Assembly (NCBI RefSeq): GCF_030373445.1
Contig: NZ_JAUCYU010000013.1
Coordinates: 62,001 to 126,000 of the forward strand
Origin: Roseovarius sp.
GTDB lineage: Bacteria; Pseudomonadota; Alphaproteobacteria; Rhodobacterales; Rhodobacteraceae
DNA length: 64,000 bases
Direction: 5' to 3'
Positions 59,816 through 64,000 of the stretch are shown in pieces (the first letter of the stretch is position 1; the number at the start of each line of letters is the position of its first letter). The translations under genes and the position numbers were made by a program. The notes under the pieces are model-generated. The model saw nothing but the letters and a program-made list of their open reading frames with translations. It was not told the DNA's origin and made no database searches.

Positions 59816-60630
59816 CGGAACCGACGCTGTCACGGATGGCGGTGGAGGTTCTGACCACCGCCGACGGGCGCGAAAAGACCGCCCTGTCCCGCCGGCACGC
59901 GGCGGCATGGTTTGCCGCGCGCGAGACGGGCGAGGCCATTCCGCTTGGCCGCGCCACCCCGCCCGATTTCCCCGCAAGGCCCGACAGGCCAGAGCTTCTC
60001 GACCCCCGCGACGTGCCGCGCCGCCGCCCCGGCTCGCCCAAGGGGCGGCTGGCGATGCTGCATGCGGTGGCGCATATCGAGCTGAACGCCGTCGACCTGC
60101 ACTGGGACATCATCGCGCGGTTCGCGGATGTGCCAATGCCTATCGGCTTCTACGATGACTGGGTGAAATCGGCGGACGAGGAATCGAAGCATTTCAACCT
60201 GATATGCGACTGCCTTGAAGCACAAGGCAGTTATTACGGCGCCATGCCCGCCCATGCCGGCATGTGGCGCGCGGCCTCGGACACCGCGCAGGACTTCATG
60301 GGCCGGCTCGCGGTGGTGCCCATGGTGCTCGAGGCGCGCGGGCTCGACGTGACACCGGGGATGATCGCGCTGTTCGAGACGGCCGGCCCGACAGATGCCG
60401 TCGAGGCGATGAAGGTGATCTACGCCGAGGAGGTGCATCACGTCGCCTATGGCTCGAAATGGTTTCATTTCCTCTGCGGACGCCACGACCAGGACCCGAA
60501 AGAGGCGTTCCACACCCTTGTGCGCCGATATTTCCACGGCCTGCTGAAACCGCCCTTCAACGAGGAAAAGCGCGCCGAAGCCGGCCTGCCGCCCGATTTC
60601 TACTGGCCGCTTACGGAAGCGACCGGCTGA
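59812..60630 (+). CDS. Ferritin-like DUF455 protein
   Basis: LLDPRDVPRRRPGSPKGRLAMLHAVAHIELNAVDLHWDIIARF, FYDDWVKSADEESKHF; TTG start overlapping the bcp stop, or ATG at 59836. Confidence 0.88.
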   Translation: MTEPTLSRMAVEVLTTADGREKTALSRRHAAAWFAARETGEAIPLGRATPPDFPARPDRPELLDPRDVPRRRPGSPKGRLAMLHAVAHIELNAVDLHWDIIARFADVPMPIGFYDDWVKSADEESKHFNLICDCLEAQGSYYGAMPAHAGMWRAASDTAQDFMGRLAVVPMVLEARGLDVTPGMIALFETAGPTDAVEAMKVIYAEEVHHVAYGSKWFHFLCGRHDQDPKEAFHTLVRRYFHGLLKPPFNEEKRAEAGLPPDFYWPLTEATG

Positions 60631-60665
60631 TTCTTGCCCTGCTGTTAGCGCCAACCCATTGAGAT

Positions 60666-60700
60666 CGGCAATTTTTTGCCGTCTGTGCGGTAAATTGCCG
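60666..60700. promoter_or_regulatory. Two adjacent operator-like inverted repeats CGGCAA-TTTT-TTGCCG and CGGTAA-A-TTGCCG
   Basis: Sites at 60666-60681 and 60688-60700 in the intergenic region before the M23 peptidase. Confidence 0.4.
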
Positions 60701-60832
60701 GATTTCTGGACGGTGTTGTCCAAAAACCTTGCTCATCGGAACGCCAGCCGATAATCACACCAAAGGCATCGGTGAAAGAAAAAGTGATCGACGGTGCCGC
60801 CTTGGGGATGGGGCAACAGGGACGGGGTTTTC

Positions 60833-62152
60833 GTGCGAACACGACTCGCAATCAAGTTTCATGCGTTTCTGGAAAGATATTTCCCGGAGCGCAGGGTTTT
60901 CCTCCGGTCAGATAACGACACGCGGTTCATCCGCCTCAAGCCCGGCTCTCAACTCATTGCCTTCGTGGGCGTTTCGGCCGTGGTCGCATGGACGATCATC
61001 GCCACTGCCGTGCTGCTGATGGATTCGATCGGCTCGGGCAATTTCCGCGAACAGGCCAAGCGCGACCAGCGCACCTACGAGGCGCGGCTCAACGCGCTCG
61101 AGGCCGAGCGCAACACCCGCGCCGAGGAAGCGGCGGCCGCGCAGGAGCGGTTCAACTCGGCCCTGAAGCAGATTTCCACGATGCAATCCGATTTGCTGGC
61201 CTCGGAGACGCGCCGGCGCGAGCTCGAGACCGGCATCGAGGTCATCCAGTCGACCCTGCGCCGCACCATGAAGGAGCGCGACGCCGCCCGCGCGGAGAGC
61301 GAGGAACTGACACTGGCGCTGAAGGACAGCGCCCCGGGAACGCTGGCCGACGAGGAAGGCATGGGCACCGAGGCGACGCTGGAAACCCTGACCGCCGCCC
61401 TCTCCGACACCGCGCGCCAGCGTGACAAGATCAGCAACGACGCCGAGCTGGCGCTGCTGGAAGCCGACGAGATGGCCGCGCAGATCCAGCTGATGAAAGA
61501 CCAGAACGACCAGATCTTCCGCCAGCTCGAAGACGCGATGACGATCTCGGTCGAGCCGCTCGACAAGATGTTCACCGCCGCCGGCATGGACACCGACAAC
61601 ATGCTCGATACCGTGCGCCGCGGCTACTCGGGCCAGGGCGGGCCGCTGATGCCGCTGTCGTTCTCGACCCGGGGCGAGGAGCCCACGCCCGACGCGATGC
61701 GCGCCAACCGCATCCTCAACCAGCTCGACCGGTTGAACCTCTACCGTATCGCCGCGCAGAAGGCGCCCTTCGCCCTGCCGGTGAAGTCGACCTTCCGCTA
61801 TACCTCGGGCTTCGGCATGCGCTGGGGGCGGATGCATTCGGGCACCGACTTCGCGTCGAAACACGGCACACCGATCTATGCCACCGCCGACGGGGTCGTC
61901 ATTCACGCGGAATGGCTGTCGGGCTATGGCCGGCTCGTGAAAATCCAGCACGAGTTCGGCATCGAGACCCGATACGCCCATATGTCGCGCATTCGGGTCG
62001 AAAAAGGTCAAAGGGTCTCGCGCGGGGAACGTATTGGTGATATGGGGAGCACTGGACGTTCCACGGGCACGCATCTACACTACGAGGTCCGTGTCGGCGG
62101 CAAGGCCGTCAACCCCATGATCTACATCAAGGCTGCGAGAAATGTTTTCTAA
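60833..62152 (+). CDS. M23 family peptidoglycan endopeptidase with coiled coil
   Basis: TSGFGMRWGRMHSGTDFASKHGTPIYATADGVV...HMSRIRVEKGQRVSRGERIGDMGSTGRSTGTHLHYEVRVGG; GTG start. Confidence 0.92.
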   Translation: MRTRLAIKFHAFLERYFPERRVFLRSDNDTRFIRLKPGSQLIAFVGVSAVVAWTIIATAVLLMDSIGSGNFREQAKRDQRTYEARLNALEAERNTRAEEAAAAQERFNSALKQISTMQSDLLASETRRRELETGIEVIQSTLRRTMKERDAARAESEELTLALKDSAPGTLADEEGMGTEATLETLTAALSDTARQRDKISNDAELALLEADEMAAQIQLMKDQNDQIFRQLEDAMTISVEPLDKMFTAAGMDTDNMLDTVRRGYSGQGGPLMPLSFSTRGEEPTPDAMRANRILNQLDRLNLYRIAAQKAPFALPVKSTFRYTSGFGMRWGRMHSGTDFASKHGTPIYATADGVVIHAEWLSGYGRLVKIQHEFGIETRYAHMSRIRVEKGQRVSRGERIGDMGSTGRSTGTHLHYEVRVGGKAVNPMIYIKAARNVF

Positions 62153-62699
62153 GAGCAAAATCAACGATCCCGCCCCCAAGCAAGATGCCGCGGCCAAACC
62201 GGCAGTTCCGGAAAAGCCCGACACCGCGCGCAACGACTCACCGTCGAACGAATTCAAGGCCGCCGCGCCCAAGGCCAAGCCGCCGGCATCGGTGCTGTCG
62301 TCGGACCTGCACGTGACCGGCAACCTGAAGACCACCGGCGATATCCAGGTCGAAGGCACGGTCGAGGGGGATATCCGCGCCCACCTGCTGACCATCGGCG
62401 AAGGCGCCACGATCAAGGGCGAGGTGATTGCCGATGACGTGGTGATCAACGGCCGTATCGTCGGCCGGGTCCGTGGCCTGAAGGTACGCCTGACCTCGAC
62501 CGCGCGGGTTGAAGGCGACATCATCCACAAGACCATCGCCATCGAATCCGGCGCCCATTTCGAAGGCTCGGTGCAGCGGCAGGACGATCCGCTCAACTCG
62601 AAGCCCAAGAACCAGCAGCAGCAGGGCGGCGGTGGCGGCCAGCAGGGTCAGCAGAACCAGCAGAAGCCCCAGCAGGTGCAGGAAGCCGCCAAGGGCTGA
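62142..62699 (+). CDS. Bactofilin (polymer-forming cytoskeletal protein)
   Basis: SSDLHVTGNLKTTGDIQVEGTVEGDIRAHLLTIGEGATIKGEVIADDVVINGRIVGRVRGLKVRLTSTARVEGDIIHKTIAIESGAHFEGSV; overlaps the M23 gene by 11 nt. Confidence 0.95.
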   Translation: MFSKSKINDPAPKQDAAAKPAVPEKPDTARNDSPSNEFKAAAPKAKPPASVLSSDLHVTGNLKTTGDIQVEGTVEGDIRAHLLTIGEGATIKGEVIADDVVINGRIVGRVRGLKVRLTSTARVEGDIIHKTIAIESGAHFEGSVQRQDDPLNSKPKNQQQQGGGGGQQGQQNQQKPQQVQEAAKG

Positions 62700-62809
62700 A
62701 CCGGCCCGCCGGCGGAAGACCTTTCGGGGTCATCATGGAAAGGCGCCCTGCCCCGCAGCGGCGCCTTCTGCATGCCGGCTCATCGCGATGGCGCCCGCGC
62801 AGGCAACTG

Positions 62810-64000
62810 TCAGGCCGCAGCCTCCGACAGCGGCAGCGTGAAAGCGAACGTGGTGGTGCCACCCTCGCAGGTCACGCCGATCCGGCCATTATGCGCCTCG
62901 GCAATCGTCGCGGCGATATAGAGGCCGAGGCCAAGCCCCTCGCCCTGGGCATGGGTGCCGCGCTGGAACGGGTGGAACAGCTTGTCGCGCAGGTCGCCGG
63001 GCACGGCGAGCCCGCGGTTGCTGACGGTGATTGACACCTCGTGATCGTCCGTCGTGCCGCGTACCTCGACCGGCGAGCCGGGGGTGCCGTGGCGGACCGC
63101 GTTCGACAACAGGTTCGACACCGCCTGCGCGACCCGCGGCGCGTCGCAGGCGACCGGGCGGGTGAAACTGAGGTCGAGATTGATCGTGCTTTCCGGCTCG
63201 GCCGCGCGGATCTCCTCGACCACCTGGCGCACGGCCTCGGCCAGCGGCGCGTCGGGGGTTGCGGTCACGCGGATGCCGCCGCCCAGCCGGGCGCGGGCGT
63301 GCAGCATGATGTTCGAGATCAGGTCGTTCATGCGGAAGAGCGACGATCGCATCAGCGGCAGGATCATGCGCGCCTTGTCGTTCAGCGGCTCACGCTCGAG
63401 CTGGCGGATGCCGGCCGAGAAGGCCGCGACGGGGTTGCGCAGGTCGTGCCCCAGCACCGCCACCAGCTCGTCCTGCAGGCGGGCCAGTTCCTTTTCATGG
63501 GCGAGGTTGTGCTCCTGCGCCTCCAGCCGCTCCTCGGTCTCGAGGCTGCGGCCGATGACGTCGGCGAACATCTCCAGCATCGCCACCACGCGTGCATCCT
63601 TCACGTCGCGCGGCTCTGTGTCGATGGCGCAGAGCGTGCCGAAGAAGCTGCCGTCGCTGCGATAGATGGGGATCGAGGCGTAGCTGACGATGCCGAACTT
63701 CCGCGCGATCGGATGGTCCTTGTAGATGTCATCCGTGGCGCTGTCGTTGAACAGGACCTTTTCCGCGCTGGTCCGGACGATCTGGCAGAAGGTCGACTCG
63801 ATGTCGATCTCGTCCCCCTCGGCCAGCCCGAAATTCACCTCGTCCACCGTCCGGCAGGCCACCCAGCGCTCGGCGGTGACCCGGGCAATGGCGGCAAAGC
63901 GCATGTTCGTCGCCAGCATCACCGTCTCGAGAATGGTGCCGACGGTATCGCTGCCGGCAATCCGGTCGATATCGGTCTGGAAATCATGCCGCTGCGCAAG
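62810..64000 (-). CDS. GAF-domain sensor histidine kinase, N-terminal part beyond window
   Basis: GAF region AEKVLFNDSATDDIYKDHPIARKFGIVSYASIPIYRSDGSFFGTLCAID; VLGHDLRNPVAAF H-box; open frame continues to window edge. Confidence 0.92.
   Translation of the reverse strand, partial: LAQRHDFQTDIDRIAGSDTVGTILETVMLATNMRFAAIARVTAERWVACRTVDEVNFGLAEGDEIDIESTFCQIVRTSAEKVLFNDSATDDIYKDHPIARKFGIVSYASIPIYRSDGSFFGTLCAIDTEPRDVKDARVVAMLEMFADVIGRSLETEERLEAQEHNLAHEKELARLQDELVAVLGHDLRNPVAAFSAGIRQLEREPLNDKARMILPLMRSSLFRMNDLISNIMLHARARLGGGIRVTATPDAPLAEAVRQVVEEIRAAEPESTINLDLSFTRPVACDAPRVAQAVSNLLSNAVRHGTPGSPVEVRGTTDDHEVSITVSNRGLAVPGDLRDKLFHPFQRGTHAQGEGLGLGLYIAATIAEAHNGRIGVTCEGGTTTFAFTLPLSEAAA

Overview
High-GC alphaproteobacterial chromosome segment, most likely Rhodobacteraceae/Roseobacter group judging by protein families and synteny. 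About 60 genes are densely packed. I found no rRNA, tRNA, CRISPR array, transposase, integrase or phage module. Main blocks: a CPA1-type antiporter end, PhzF, a Fur-family regulator, a DMT transporter, enolase and a DddL-type DMSP lyase; a zwf-pgl-pgi operon; radical SAM, M24 peptidase, SLC13 permease, M48 protease and a fused spermidine-synthase-like protein; RlmI-like methyltransferase plus PIN protein; glnE; arginyl/leucyl-transferase (bpt); a winged-HTH/alpha-beta-hydrolase fusion; a TRAP transporter divergent from a Cache histidine kinase/NarL-type regulator pair; PhoX; ilvI-GT87-ilvH behind a leader-peptide attenuator; an XRE regulator with a Rieske oxygenase; ParDE; a valine catabolic operon; uvrA with a LexA-type box; lpd; queA; an AsmA-like protein; bcp, DUF455, M23 peptidase and bactofilin; and a GAF histidine kinase running off the end. 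The points most worth a second look are a 470-bp, hairpin-rich, apparently non-coding region (about 5987-6459) ending in a strong terminator; a complete branched-chain attenuator (MIGSIVILVGKWRMGR) before ilvI; a repeated operator pair flanking a promoter before a DUF2852 gene; the DddL-type DMSP lyase beside enolase; the wHTH-hydrolase fusion; and two dispersed intergenic hairpin repeat families. All calls were made by reading the sequence and the supplied ORF translations; no searches were run.
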